A stretch of 64,000 nucleotides of DNA, from assembly GCF_006974125.1 (NCBI RefSeq), contig NZ_CP037858.1, forward strand, positions 3,348,001 to 3,412,000, written 5' to 3'. Shown piece by piece: positions 21,146 through 29,528 of this stretch; the first letter of the stretch is position 1, and every line of letters starts with the position of its first letter. The position numbers and the translations under genes are program-made. The stretch comes from Stenotrophomonas maltophilia. GTDB lineage: Bacteria; Pseudomonadota; Gammaproteobacteria; Xanthomonadales; Xanthomonadaceae. The notes beneath the pieces were generated by a model that did not search any database, was not told the DNA's origin, and saw nothing but the letters and a program-made list of their open reading frames with translations.

Positions 21146-24025
21146 ATGAAGCATTCGAAGTTGAGCCTGGCCCTGGCCGGGCTGATCGGCGTTGGCGCCA
21201 TCGCGGCGGCTGATGACGTCATGGCAATGAGTTATCACGTGCAGGGGGATCGCATCTTCCTGAGCGGCGGCGTCACCTACGCCGACGTGGTGTCGCTGCC
21301 GGCGTTGCTGGCCAAGGCGCAGGCCGAGGGCCGGCCGATCCGCGAAGTGGTGCTGCGCACCTCCAATGGTGGCGCGTTGATCGCCGGCGAGTGGCTGCAG
21401 GGCATCATCCGCACCGCCGGCCTGAACACCATCGTGTCCGGCAACTGCATCTCGTCCTGCTCGATCATGCAGTCCGGTGGTGTCGAACGCTATCTGGCCG
21501 GTGATCTGCCAATCGTCGATTCGGTACAGATCCACGCGGCCAGCAACAGCGGCAAAGTGATCTACACGCCGTCGCCGCGGATGACCCAGATCTACACCGG
21601 CAACTACGGCGGCGGCATCGATGCCGGGCTGCTGCACAAGGCCATGTATGAAGTCGTGCAGCCCAACGGCCTGCTGGTGTTCCGCGATCCGGCGCGCACC
21701 ACGGGTGCCTCGGTCACTTTCGATCCTGATGGCAGCGGCAGCAAGCTGGAGTCGTTCCCGGGCCAGGACATCTACAACAACAGGATCATCACCGCGAAGG
21801 GCTACCGCGATCCGGGCGATACGTTGAATGTCACCGCCAACGTGAGCGGCGACATCAACCCGGGCTACCTGCGCACCGGTCGCCAGCTGCAGACCTTCGT
21901 CGATGATGATTTCGCGCGCTGGAACACCAACTGGCAGTCCAGCTACATCAACCTGGCGCAGAGCATCTACAACGCGTCCAGCAATGGTCCGCAGGGCGTC
22001 GGCGCGAACTCGGTACAGGACTACCAGAACGATCCCACATACAAGGCCCTGCTGCTGTCCAAGCTGCGTCTGGGTGACCTGGATGGGTCTACGCTGGACA
22101 ACTCCATGGGCGTGATCCGCGTGACCAACGGCGCTACCTGGCGTACCTCCGCCACCACCGGTGCCGACTTCATGCTGGTCGACAACGGCACCATCGCGCT
22201 GGAAGGCGGCGCACTGCGCGCTTCGGAGGTGCGGGTGATGGGCGCAGGCATGCTGGTCGGCAATGGTGACGTGGCGGGCACCGCGATGGATCTCAGTGCG
22301 CTGGCCAGCGGCACCCGCCCGTCCTGGCGAGAGGACGGCTTCAACCGCCTGCGCGTCTACGGCACGCTGATGCCGCGCGGTGGCGACCTGGTCACCCACG
22401 GCTACGTCAACATCATGCCGGGCGGCAAGGTGCTGTTCGACGTGACCGAGAACGGTGGCAGCGCTGCCGGGCGCGTGCGCGTCGGCAGCTTCTTCGACCA
22501 GTCCAGCGGCAGGGTGAATGACGGCGCGCTGGTGATCTCCAAGGGCGCCTTCCTGGAGTTGAATGTTGCGCAGGGCTACTACGGCCAGGATTTCCGTCGC
22601 GATCTCGTGCAGGGCCCGATCTACCAGGGCGGCTTCGAAGATGTCGTGCGCCTGGGCGACACCGGCTACAGCGCCAGCATCACCGGCGGCGAAGTGTTCC
22701 GCCCACGCCACAACTCGCTGCTGAGTTTCAACGTGAAACAGACCGCGGACGGCCTGTGGTTGACCGCCAACCCGGGCTTCGACCAGTTGGGGCTGTTTGC
22801 CAATGGTGCTTCGGGAGATGCCCTTGGCCGTGCGCTGGCGACCGCTTCCGATCGCAAGGATGGTGGCCTGAAGTCGCTGCTCGGCGCTCTGCAGTTCGCT
22901 GACCGTGATGTGATTGCACAGCAGGCCGGTGCCCTGCGCGGTGACGCGCACGCGAGCCTGCGCCTGGCCGACAACGCGTTGGTGGGCAGCATCGGCAATG
23001 TGGTGCAGCAGCACCAGGCTGCGATGCGCAGTGGCGGTGATGCCGACGGCCTGGCCTCGCAGGCCGCGCAGTCGGTGTCGGCGCAGCCCGGGATGCGGCA
23101 CGGCAGCCTGTTCAACCAGCTGGCCATGCATCTGGTCGAGCCGGCGGCGGGTGGCGGTGAAGGCAGTGGCTCTGGCCGCAGCCATGGCCTGTGGGCGCGA
23201 GGTTTCGCCAGTCACGGCCGCATCGATGCCGACGGCGGCGTGGCCGGCTTGAGCCACAACATCGGCGGCATCGTCGTCGGTGCCGATACCCGCGTTGCCG
23301 ATGACCGCGTCACCCTGGGCGTCAGCGTGGCAGCGGCAGATATGTCGACCAAGGGCCGCGACGGCTCCGACTTCAGCGGTGACGTGCGCGCGCTGGACGT
23401 GGGCGGCTACCTGGACGCGACCTATTCGCGCGGCTATCTGTCGGCGGCGGTGCGCTATACCGACCTGCGTCATGACACCCGGCGCAGCGTCAGCGGTATC
23501 GATGGCCTGCAGCAGCCGCTGCGCGCCAAGTACAACAACGATGCGATCTCGGCACGGGTGGAACACGCGTTCTCGTTCACCACCGGCAAGGGCCTGGTGA
23601 TCCAGCCGTTGTTGCCGGTGGTGGACTACGCGCGGACCTCGGCCACGCGCTTCAATGAAGGGCAGGGCGCGGGTGCACTGGTCGGTCGCAGCGGCAGCCT
23701 GGAAAGCATTCGCGTTGGTGCCGGCCTGCAGCTGTTCAGGACCTTCGAGGGCAACAACGGCGAGCGCATCACCCCGCGCGCCCGTGTGGTCTGGCAGAAG
23801 GAACTGGGCGATTCGCAGGCCCGCTACAGCACCGGCTTCGCCGCCGCACCTGACCTGGTGTTCGGCGCCAGCAGCCAGGCCGTGGGCGAGCAGGTGCTGG
23901 CCTGGAACCTGGGCGTGACCAGCCGCGCCAGCGAACGCCTGTCGATCATGGCCGACTACGTGGGCGAGCGCCGCGACGGGCAGATCCAGAACGGCGTGAT
24001 GCTGGGCCTGGGCTACCGGTTCTAA
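21146..24025 (+). CDS. Autotransporter with N-terminal ClpP/crotonase-like passenger domain
   Basis: 959-aa type Va secreted protein. Signal peptide in residues 1-27. A domain at about 35-135 resembles periplasmic ClpP-like proteins (COG3904 type): REVVLRTSNGGALIAGEWLQ, then NCISSCSIMQSGG with a candidate nucleophile Ser103 in the C-x-S-x-C pattern, then SVQIHAAS with a candidate His130. A repetitive beta-rich passenger follows (about 280-560), and the autotransporter barrel from about 690 to the end (HGLWARGFASHGR...GLGYRF, terminal Phe). The start at 21146 gives the signal peptide. Divergent from the FecI-like gene; regulation by it is possible but unproven. Confidence 0.85.
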   Translation: MKHSKLSLALAGLIGVGAIAAADDVMAMSYHVQGDRIFLSGGVTYADVVSLPALLAKAQAEGRPIREVVLRTSNGGALIAGEWLQGIIRTAGLNTIVSGNCISSCSIMQSGGVERYLAGDLPIVDSVQIHAASNSGKVIYTPSPRMTQIYTGNYGGGIDAGLLHKAMYEVVQPNGLLVFRDPARTTGASVTFDPDGSGSKLESFPGQDIYNNRIITAKGYRDPGDTLNVTANVSGDINPGYLRTGRQLQTFVDDDFARWNTNWQSSYINLAQSIYNASSNGPQGVGANSVQDYQNDPTYKALLLSKLRLGDLDGSTLDNSMGVIRVTNGATWRTSATTGADFMLVDNGTIALEGGALRASEVRVMGAGMLVGNGDVAGTAMDLSALASGTRPSWREDGFNRLRVYGTLMPRGGDLVTHGYVNIMPGGKVLFDVTENGGSAAGRVRVGSFFDQSSGRVNDGALVISKGAFLELNVAQGYYGQDFRRDLVQGPIYQGGFEDVVRLGDTGYSASITGGEVFRPRHNSLLSFNVKQTADGLWLTANPGFDQLGLFANGASGDALGRALATASDRKDGGLKSLLGALQFADRDVIAQQAGALRGDAHASLRLADNALVGSIGNVVQQHQAAMRSGGDADGLASQAAQSVSAQPGMRHGSLFNQLAMHLVEPAAGGGEGSGSGRSHGLWARGFASHGRIDADGGVAGLSHNIGGIVVGADTRVADDRVTLGVSVAAADMSTKGRDGSDFSGDVRALDVGGYLDATYSRGYLSAAVRYTDLRHDTRRSVSGIDGLQQPLRAKYNNDAISARVEHAFSFTTGKGLVIQPLLPVVDYARTSATRFNEGQGAGALVGRSGSLESIRVGAGLQLFRTFEGNNGERITPRARVVWQKELGDSQARYSTGFAAAPDLVFGASSQAVGEQVLAWNLGVTSRASERLSIMADYVGERRDGQIQNGVMLGLGYRF

Positions 24026-24122
24026 GTGGTACAGGGCACCGGCGATGTTCGCATCGCCGGTGCCATCCCCACGGACGCGTGGCTGCGGTATGGTCGGCAG
24101 GGCATTCCACCCAGGTCCTTCC

Positions 24123-25127
24123 ATGCAGATCGCCGTCTTCAGCGCCCGACCCTACGACCGCCGCTTCCTGGACGAAGCCAACCAGCGCGATGCTGCGGGG
24201 CAGGGTTGTACGTTCGTCTACTTCGATGCCGCGCTGGATGTGCATACCGCCGCACTGGCGCAGGACTGCGCCGCCGTCTGCGTGTTCGTCAACGACCGGC
24301 TGGATGCGGCGGTGCTGCGTGCGCTGCACGCGTTGGGCGTGCGTGCGGTGCTGCTGCGCTGTGCGGGCTTCAACAATGTGGACCTGGCCACGGCGAAAGC
24401 ACTGGACCTGTTCGTCGCCCGGGTGCCTGCGTATTCGCCCGAAGCGGTGGCTGAGCACGCGCTGGCGCTGGTGATGACCCTCAACCGCCAGACCCATCGC
24501 GCCTACAACCGCGTGCGCGAAGGCAACTTCATGCTCGATGGACTGCTTGGCCGCACCCTGCACGGCCGCACGGTCGGCATCGTCGGCACCGGCAAGATCG
24601 GCCTGGCCACCGCGCGTATCTTCAACGGCATGGGCTGCACCGTGCTGGGGCATGACCCGTATCCGTCGGCCGCCTTCGCGGGCGTCGGCGAGATGGTGGC
24701 GCTGGATGAACTGCTGGCGCGGGCTGACATCGTCTCGCTGCACTGCCCGCTGATGCCCGATACCCAGCACCTGATCAATGACGCGTCACTGGCGCGGATG
24801 AAGCCGGGCGCGATGCTGGTCAATACCTCGCGCGGCGGGCTGGTCGATACCCACGCGGTGATCCGCGCGCTGAAGTCGCGCCGGCTCGGCCACCTGGCCA
24901 TCGACGTGTACGAGCAGGAAAGCGCGTTGTTCTTCCAGGACCTGTCCGGCGAGATCATCGACGACGAGGCCTTCCAGCGCCTGATGACCTTCCCCAACGT
25001 GCTGGTGACCGGCCACCAGGGCTTCTTCACCGTGGAGGCGCTGCAGGAGATCTCGGCGATCACGCTGGGCAACCTGGCCGATTTCGCCGCCGGGCGGCCC
25101 TGCGCCAACCGGGTCGAGGCGGGCTGA
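24123..25127 (+). CDS. ldhA: D-lactate dehydrogenase (2-hydroxyacid dehydrogenase family)
   Basis: NAD-dependent reduction of pyruvate to D-lactate. 334 aa, opening MQIAVFSARPYDRRFLDEAN. Rossmann motif GIVGTGKIGLATA near 150; catalytic residues in LVNTSRGGLVD (Arg), DVYEQE (Glu) and TGHQGFFT (His). It resembles E. coli LdhA in length and layout. The frame is open upstream; the ATG at 24123 gives the conserved start. Monocistronic, with a tRNA gene 50 nt downstream. Confidence 0.93.
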   Translation: MQIAVFSARPYDRRFLDEANQRDAAGQGCTFVYFDAALDVHTAALAQDCAAVCVFVNDRLDAAVLRALHALGVRAVLLRCAGFNNVDLATAKALDLFVARVPAYSPEAVAEHALALVMTLNRQTHRAYNRVREGNFMLDGLLGRTLHGRTVGIVGTGKIGLATARIFNGMGCTVLGHDPYPSAAFAGVGEMVALDELLARADIVSLHCPLMPDTQHLINDASLARMKPGAMLVNTSRGGLVDTHAVIRALKSRRLGHLAIDVYEQESALFFQDLSGEIIDDEAFQRLMTFPNVLVTGHQGFFTVEALQEISAITLGNLADFAAGRPCANRVEAG

Positions 25128-25177
25128 GCCGGGTGGATTGACCGCCGGGGCGCCCAACCCGTAAAATCGCGGGCTCC

Positions 25178-25253
25178 GCCGGAATAGCTCAGTTGGTAGA
25201 GCGGCGCATTCGTAATGCGTAGGTCGCAGGTTCGACTCCTGTTTCCGGCACCA
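25178..25253 (+). tRNA. tRNA-Thr (anticodon CGU)
   Basis: 76 nt with encoded CCA. Acceptor stem GCCGGAA / TTCCGGC is fully paired. D arm GCTCAGTTGGTAGAGC. Anticodon stem GCGCA / TGCGT encloses loop TTCGTAA with CGT at positions 34-36, reading ACG. T arm GCAGGTTCGACTCCTGT. The accessory patch 25.6-29.5 kb lies just downstream. Confidence 0.96.
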
Positions 25254-25262
25254 GTTGTAATG

Positions 25263-25292
25263 AAAAGCCACGGCCTTGGTCGGGGCTTTTTT
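25263..25292 (+). terminator. Terminator after tRNA-Thr
   Basis: AAAAGCC...GGCTTTTTT hairpin with an inner CGGCC/GGTCG stem and six T, 10 nt after the tRNA. Confidence 0.65.
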
Positions 25293-25300
25293 GTGCTCTG

Positions 25301-25356
25301 GTAGTGCCGGCCGCTGGCCGGCAACCCCAGGAGTGCCAGCCCATGGCTGGCACTCC
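25301..25356 (+). repeat. SMAG/REP element followed by a second palindrome
   Basis: GTAGTGCCGGCCGCTGGCCG at 25301-25320, completed to GCAA at 25324, is a GTAG-headed hairpin identical to copies at 34719, 42794 and (inverted) 42834 and 51411. It is followed at 25331-25356 by AGTGCCAGC-CCAT-GGCTGGCACT, a 9-bp perfect hairpin. From here to 25614 I see no gene or other clear feature. Confidence 0.85.
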
Positions 25357-25614
25357 GCGATTTCCGAATCTCGGCGTCAGCTCGCCCCTCCATCGTCCCA
25401 GGTGCTTGACTCCTCGCGTCCTCATTCGAATAGTCCGAAGGAACCCGGGGGGAGTAAGGGCGGGCGACGGGCACCTTGGAGGTAGTCCTGGCCTTGCCAG
25501 AGGCATGGCTCCTGCGGCTGATGCGGAGAGCGCCCATGTGCATCACCATTCTGGCCTCGCTCTGTGGTTTTCCCAGCCAAGCCCTCGGGTGACACGACGT
25601 GGCGCAACGAACAA

Positions 25615-26409
25615 CTAGGCTAGGTTTCGCCGATGTTCTGCGAGAAGCGCCTTTTGCCGAGGAGTGAGCCGGCCCTTGATCCTCATCTTCCTGTTGATGC
25701 CCAGGGCAGAGAGTTCATCATCGAGCGTCCTGGATATCAGGATGAGGCCGTCGTCGTTGAAGGAAACAAGATGTCGGTCAAACAGGGCATCGAGCGTTGC
25801 GATGAGTGGCAATCCGTTCTCGGGGTCCAGTCGCTCCCGATCGTCGCACGTACGCCACGGCTTGATGTGGGATGCCCTGAGGGCCTCAAGGGCGGTGCAT
25901 CCGGTTACTGCACACCCCTGATTCCATCGCTTGAGAACGCCCCTGCGGAATCGACCCTGGCCGATCCTGGCTTCGATGAGCGCTTTGCGCTTGGTGGCCG
26001 GAAGATGCGTGGAGGACAGGATGTCGTTGATGTCCTTTTCGATACTCTTCGCTGGGCCCCTCCCCCTGAGGGCATGCACGGGATTCCGCAGCTTCTTCTC
26101 TACGACCTGGAAGCCCAGTGCTTTGAATCGCCTGTGTCACAGCCCGTCCTTTGCGCCGGCGAATTCGGACGTCGGGAGGTATTGGCCCGTTGCGAGGCCA
26201 TGGGCACAGCTGGCAATTGCCTTCGGAGGATAGGGGCGCCCTCCAATCAGGACATCAAAATGATTCGAATTCCTGAAATTGTGCTTGAAGAATGGGTGAT
26301 CGCTGCCGCCATGCGCATGGCGCGTGTCCCATATGCCCGCTGCTTCGAGAACATGTGACTTCCTGATTTTCGATGGCTGCCAATCCCGTACGCCCAATTG
26401 AGTCATCAT
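25615..26409 (-). pseudogene. HNH endonuclease interrupted by one in-frame TGA
   Basis: One reading frame spans the whole interval, with a single TGA at 26139-26137. The N-terminal part (MMTQLGVRDWQPSKIRKSHV...GRPYPPKAIASCAHG...EFAGAKDGL) resembles the head domain found in front of McrA-type HNH nucleases. After the stop the frame continues HRRFKALGFQVVEKKL and reaches the HNH core (GCAVTGCTALEALRASHIKPWR...ENGLPLIATLDALFDRHLV). A Trp (TGG) is the likely original codon. Whole protein about 264 aa. Likely role: restriction of foreign, possibly modified, DNA; now probably inactive unless the stop is read through or the GTG at 26079 restarts translation. Confidence 0.85.
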
Positions 26410-26723
26410 CCTTGTGAATTTGGAGCGTGGAGCCCCGGCATCTGCCTATCGGCATGATCTGGAAAAGGTTGAGCACCAGGAACGTGATTCGACCGCAACG
26501 TGCGTGTCGGCCTCATCAGGCTCTGGACGATGGGCATCCATGTATCGCTATCTGCGGAGATCTACCGCCTGTGGTGCCCGTAGCAATGAACGCGGGCGCA
26601 GGCGCAGGGATGGCTTGATCAACGCACGGGCCATATACGTACCCTGCCGAGGTTATTACCATTGCTGCGCGGGATGCATGCTGTCTTCGGCAAGAGCGCC
26701 TGCTTCAATCAACAGGGGATGCA
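26410..26723. other. 314-nt gap with no supported gene
   Basis: Short overlapping frames occur on both strands, but none has a recognisable protein pattern or a good ribosome site. Composition is less GC-rich than the core. The leftmost part should hold the promoter of the broken HNH gene (minus), and the right end carries an AGGGGA ribosome site for the lipoprotein gene. Confidence 0.5.
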
Positions 26724-27158
26724 ATGAAGAAGATCCTGATGTATCTGGTTGCGACCATCGTCCTTGCCGGTTGCTCGACCCGCCAGATCAGCGCCGACCA
26801 GGCGCAGCCGGTGCCTACCGACCGCGTGTTTGCGTTCAACACAGTCGGGGGCAGTGCTTCCGGACAGGTAGTGGTGACGCGGGACGTCGGCGCGATCGGT
26901 GGCGCATGCCCGCTGGCACTGTATATCGATGGCACCCTGGCAGCGCATCTGCGGCGAGGTGAGTCGGTGACGTTGACCGTTCCCGCCGGGAATCGAATCG
27001 TCAGCGCAAGTTTTGCTGGCAAGGGGCTCTGCAAGTGGGGCGATGAGTCGGCTCACAGGCGCGAGATTTCCCACATGGTGGCCGCAGGCAGCAAAACCAA
27101 CATCCGCCTCGCTCTGGCCCATGACGGACTTATCCAGGTCAGCCCGACCGCGTTCTAG
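26724..27158 (+). CDS. Small lipoprotein of unknown function
   Basis: 144 aa. Signal peptide with lipobox (MKKILMYLVATIVLAGCSTR, Cys17), so predicted to be lipidated and exported. The rest is beta-rich (VPTDRVFAFNTVGGSASGQVVVTRD...IDGTLAAHLRRGESVTLTVPAGNR) with a conserved-looking Gly-x-Cys in FAGKGLCKW; it recalls PEGA-like or DUF2846-like surface lipoproteins. AGGGGA lies 5-10 nt before the ATG. No clear functional link to its neighbours. Confidence 0.8.
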   Translation: MKKILMYLVATIVLAGCSTRQISADQAQPVPTDRVFAFNTVGGSASGQVVVTRDVGAIGGACPLALYIDGTLAAHLRRGESVTLTVPAGNRIVSASFAGKGLCKWGDESAHRREISHMVAAGSKTNIRLALAHDGLIQVSPTAF

Positions 27159-27440
27159 CGCGTTTGGGGCGGATCTACTCTGGTTATCGGCGGCTCAATA
27201 TCGCTCGGCTCGCACTTCATGTTCCAGTTGAATGAGCGGCAGGTTCCAGTGCATGGGGCCTGGGTGAACAGCAGCCCTCCGCTCTCAAGACTTGGGGATC
27301 GATTTCCCAGGCATCCTTCCTGTGCTATCAATACCCTGCCTTGCTTCAAGGCTCTTTCAGGAATTGCAGGGATGCGCAGGTTCGGGGGAACTGCAGGCGG
27401 TGTGTCGATCCGCTTCAGGGAATTTGAAGTTCGGATTCGA

Positions 27441-28352
27441 ATGCAGAGTGCGGCAGGCATCTGGCCGTGCTGCATGCTGCTGATCGGCCTTGGCCTGTCA
27501 CCAACCGCAATCTCCCAGACGACCGTCACGTACATCCACACCGATGCCCTGGGATCGGTCGTGGCTGAAACAGATGCCAGTGGCAACGTGACCAGTCGCA
27601 ATGACTACGAGCCCTATGGGGCCGTGGTCGGTGGTCAGGTCACGGACGGGCCGGGGTATACCGGGCATGTGAGCGACTCGGCTACCGGGCTGAGTTACAT
27701 GCAGCAGCGGTACATGGACCCGCAGTTGGGGGTGTTCCTGTCGGTGGATCCGGTGACAGCGCACGCGCAGCCTGTTGCGCAGTTCAATCGGTACCGGTAT
27801 GCCAACGGGAATCCTTACAGGTTCACAGATCCGGATGGGCGAATCGTCAAGTACGCATTTGAAGGCGGAGCGACGCTGCATGATGGTGCTGCCGTGCTCA
27901 ACCATTGGATGAAGTCAGAAACCATCAGCTCTGAACTGAAGCAGATCCTCCTGTCCGATGAGACCTACACCATACAGTTCAATCGCAATGGTGATTTTGG
28001 ATATGACGAGAACAAAAGAATCATCAGTATTGATGTCACCTCTGGACTTCGCATCAAATCCTCCGGGGAGATCCAGTCCCCTGCTCTGGGGGGCGGTCAC
28101 GAGGTGAGCCATGCTGCCCAGCATGATCGGGTTGGATTGTCCGCTTTCCAGGCTTCGCTTGTTGCGCCACAGTCCAACTCGGAGAGCAACGGCGTGATGC
28201 AGATCCGGGTCGGCGTATCTTCGGAAGAAGCGCGGGCTACGGGCGTGGAGACACGGGCCGCGCGTGAGCTGGGGGAACCTGCCCGGAAAAGCTACAGCGA
28301 CACGAACGGCACGGTTAATGTCTGCTCCCCCACCAGCAATCGAGGGTGTTGA
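27441..28352 (+). CDS. Short secreted RHS-core protein with zincin-like C-terminal toxin domain
   Basis: 303 aa. Putative Sec signal (residues 1-26), then an RHS-repeat-associated core (TYIHTDALGSVVAETDASGN, YTGHVSDSATGLSYMQQRYM, YRYANGNPYRFTDPDGR, ending near 134). The C-terminal tip (135-303) carries GGGHEVSHAAQHD (HExxH at 220-224) and a downstream acidic region EEARATGVETRAARELGEP, the layout of metalloprotease effectors such as M91-type toxins. Full RHS toxins are over 1,000 aa, so this is a stand-alone tip. The frame is open back to 27219, but the ATG at 27441 gives the signal peptide. Toxin activity is inferred. Confidence 0.75.
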   Translation: MQSAAGIWPCCMLLIGLGLSPTAISQTTVTYIHTDALGSVVAETDASGNVTSRNDYEPYGAVVGGQVTDGPGYTGHVSDSATGLSYMQQRYMDPQLGVFLSVDPVTAHAQPVAQFNRYRYANGNPYRFTDPDGRIVKYAFEGGATLHDGAAVLNHWMKSETISSELKQILLSDETYTIQFNRNGDFGYDENKRIISIDVTSGLRIKSSGEIQSPALGGGHEVSHAAQHDRVGLSAFQASLVAPQSNSESNGVMQIRVGVSSEEARATGVETRAARELGEPARKSYSDTNGTVNVCSPTSNRGC

Positions 28353-28712
28353 ATGAACCGTGTTCTGCTGATTGCGTTGGCCTTGTCCAGTGCCTCATGT
28401 CGCGCCGGCGAGGAGCTCCCAGGGCCTTGCCAGGACGCCAGCCGTCCGGTGGAGTCCATTGCGCCGGTCGTTCCCGCCATGACTGAAATGCAGGTGCGCG
28501 GCTCTGTTGTGGTGGCGGTGGTCGTTGAAGAGGATGGACGGGTGACGAATCCGGTCATCACGGGGGCCCAGCTTGAAGGGCTGGATCGGGGAAGGGTCGA
28601 CAATGCTGCTTATGAGCGCGCAGCCCTGATTGCCGTGGCGAAATGGCGTTTCCCGCCGGTCCCATCCCGCTGCACCAGGAAGGTCACATTCGACTTCCAG
28701 CGTCTGGATTGA
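28353..28712 (+). CDS. Exported TonB_C-like small protein, possible partner of the RHS toxin
   Basis: 119 aa, starting directly after the stop of the RHS-zincin gene. N-terminal signal (MNRVLLIALALSSASC; the lipobox is imperfect). The body matches the C-terminal fold of energy transducers: GSVVVAVVVEEDGRVTNPVI ... AALIAVAKWRFPPVPSRC. Such orphan TonB_C domains are common in Xanthomonadaceae with unknown roles. Its position right behind a toxin gene is where an immunity gene would lie; a periplasmic inhibitor is a testable guess, not shown. Confidence 0.72.
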   Translation: MNRVLLIALALSSASCRAGEELPGPCQDASRPVESIAPVVPAMTEMQVRGSVVVAVVVEEDGRVTNPVITGAQLEGLDRGRVDNAAYERAALIAVAKWRFPPVPSRCTRKVTFDFQRLD

Positions 28713-28794
28713 TTGAGCCCGGTCAGGCCATGGAAGGCATTGGCAATCCCCGCCCTGGGGGCGAGGGGCGGCGCGAGTGGTGAGAAGAACTGCC

Positions 28795-29121
28795 TCAATA
28801 GGCAAGGTCGAAATAGTAGATCTTCTTTGCCCCGAACACGCCGCATCCTTCGCTGGTGAGGGCGTGGAAGCCGATCGGTGTCCGCGATGACGCCGCCGAC
28901 AGGATGGCCGCGTATTTTTCCCGTCCGGATTTGTCGCTGGACAGATCGATTACCCAGCGCCCGTCGGAAACACACTCGTTGTTGGTGGGCTGGCCTTCCA
29001 GCCATACGGAAACGAACGTGGATTCGACAACCAGCTTGGTGATTTTTCCGGTCTGGTGTGTATCGGCCCATGCGCTGCCGGACAGCAGCAGTGCGCCGAG
29101 CGTGATAGCGAGCTGTTTCAT
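28795..29121 (-). CDS. Small secreted protein of unknown function
   Basis: 108 aa with a clear signal peptide (MKQLAITLGALLLSGSAWA) and a mature part with two cysteines (NNECVSDGRW and SEGCGVFGAKKIYYF) that could form a disulfide. The frame is open to a GTG at 29148 that overlaps the upstream stop, but the ATG at 29121 begins the signal sequence. No family function known to me. Confidence 0.7.
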   Translation of the reverse strand: MKQLAITLGALLLSGSAWADTHQTGKITKLVVESTFVSVWLEGQPTNNECVSDGRWVIDLSSDKSGREKYAAILSAASSRTPIGFHALTSEGCGVFGAKKIYYFDLAY

Positions 29122-29144
29122 GTCTTCCCTGCAGGCCCGGGTGA

Positions 29145-29489
29145 TCAAACCCTATATATAGCGCAGTACGTGCCGGATCTGATGAGCACGAGCATCATCA
29201 GTTGCCGCAGAATGCCGCCGATTACCCCGGCCAGCACCCCGGCCGCGATCCGCATGGCCAGCCGGACCCATCGCCCGGTGCGTTCCCGCAACCAGGGCAG
29301 TACCGCCGCTACCTGTGCAACCAGCAGCAACACCACCACATCCAGCCCCAGTGCATCGACCAGCGACAGCAGCGGCGGCAGGTCGGGATTGCAGGCCAGT
29401 ACAAGCAACAGCACGCTGCACAGCAGCGCAATGGTCCGGCGGCTGGTCGGCAGGGTGGTCCAGCGCAGCAAACGATCAACCAGGGGCAT
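29145..29489 (-). CDS. Small inner-membrane protein of unknown function
   Basis: 114 aa with three hydrophobic stretches: RTIALLCSVLLLVLACN, ALGLDVVVLLLVAQVAAVLPW and a Gly-rich one, IAAGVLAGVIGGILRQLMML. No recognised family. It ends where the frame of the next minus-strand gene begins, hinting at a two-gene unit. Confidence 0.6.
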   Translation of the reverse strand: MPLVDRLLRWTTLPTSRRTIALLCSVLLLVLACNPDLPPLLSLVDALGLDVVVLLLVAQVAAVLPWLRERTGRWVRLAMRIAAGVLAGVIGGILRQLMMLVLIRSGTYCAIYRV

Positions 29490-29528
29490 GAATCTACGGG
29501 TCCTTGTCAGAGCGGTGCATGCAGGCGG

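Noticed and set aside
20933..24124. Very long minus-strand open frame (over 1,000 codons)
   Set aside because: It is the shadow of the autotransporter gene in high-GC DNA; the amino-acid mix (His/Gln/Arg/Ala-rich, no domain) is typical of antisense frames.
25254..25614. Possible integrase or transposase remnant after tRNA-Thr
   Set aside because: Short frames on both strands show no transposase or integrase motif; only REP-type palindromes can be supported.
26137..26139. TGA in the HNH gene as a selenocysteine codon
   Set aside because: The neighbouring sequence calls for Trp, no SECIS-like hairpin was seen right after it, and no selenoprotein family fits.
26414..26962. Plus-strand frame overlapping the lipoprotein start
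   Set aside because: Arg/Cys-rich composition, no ribosome site, and it conflicts with the well-supported lipoprotein at 26724.
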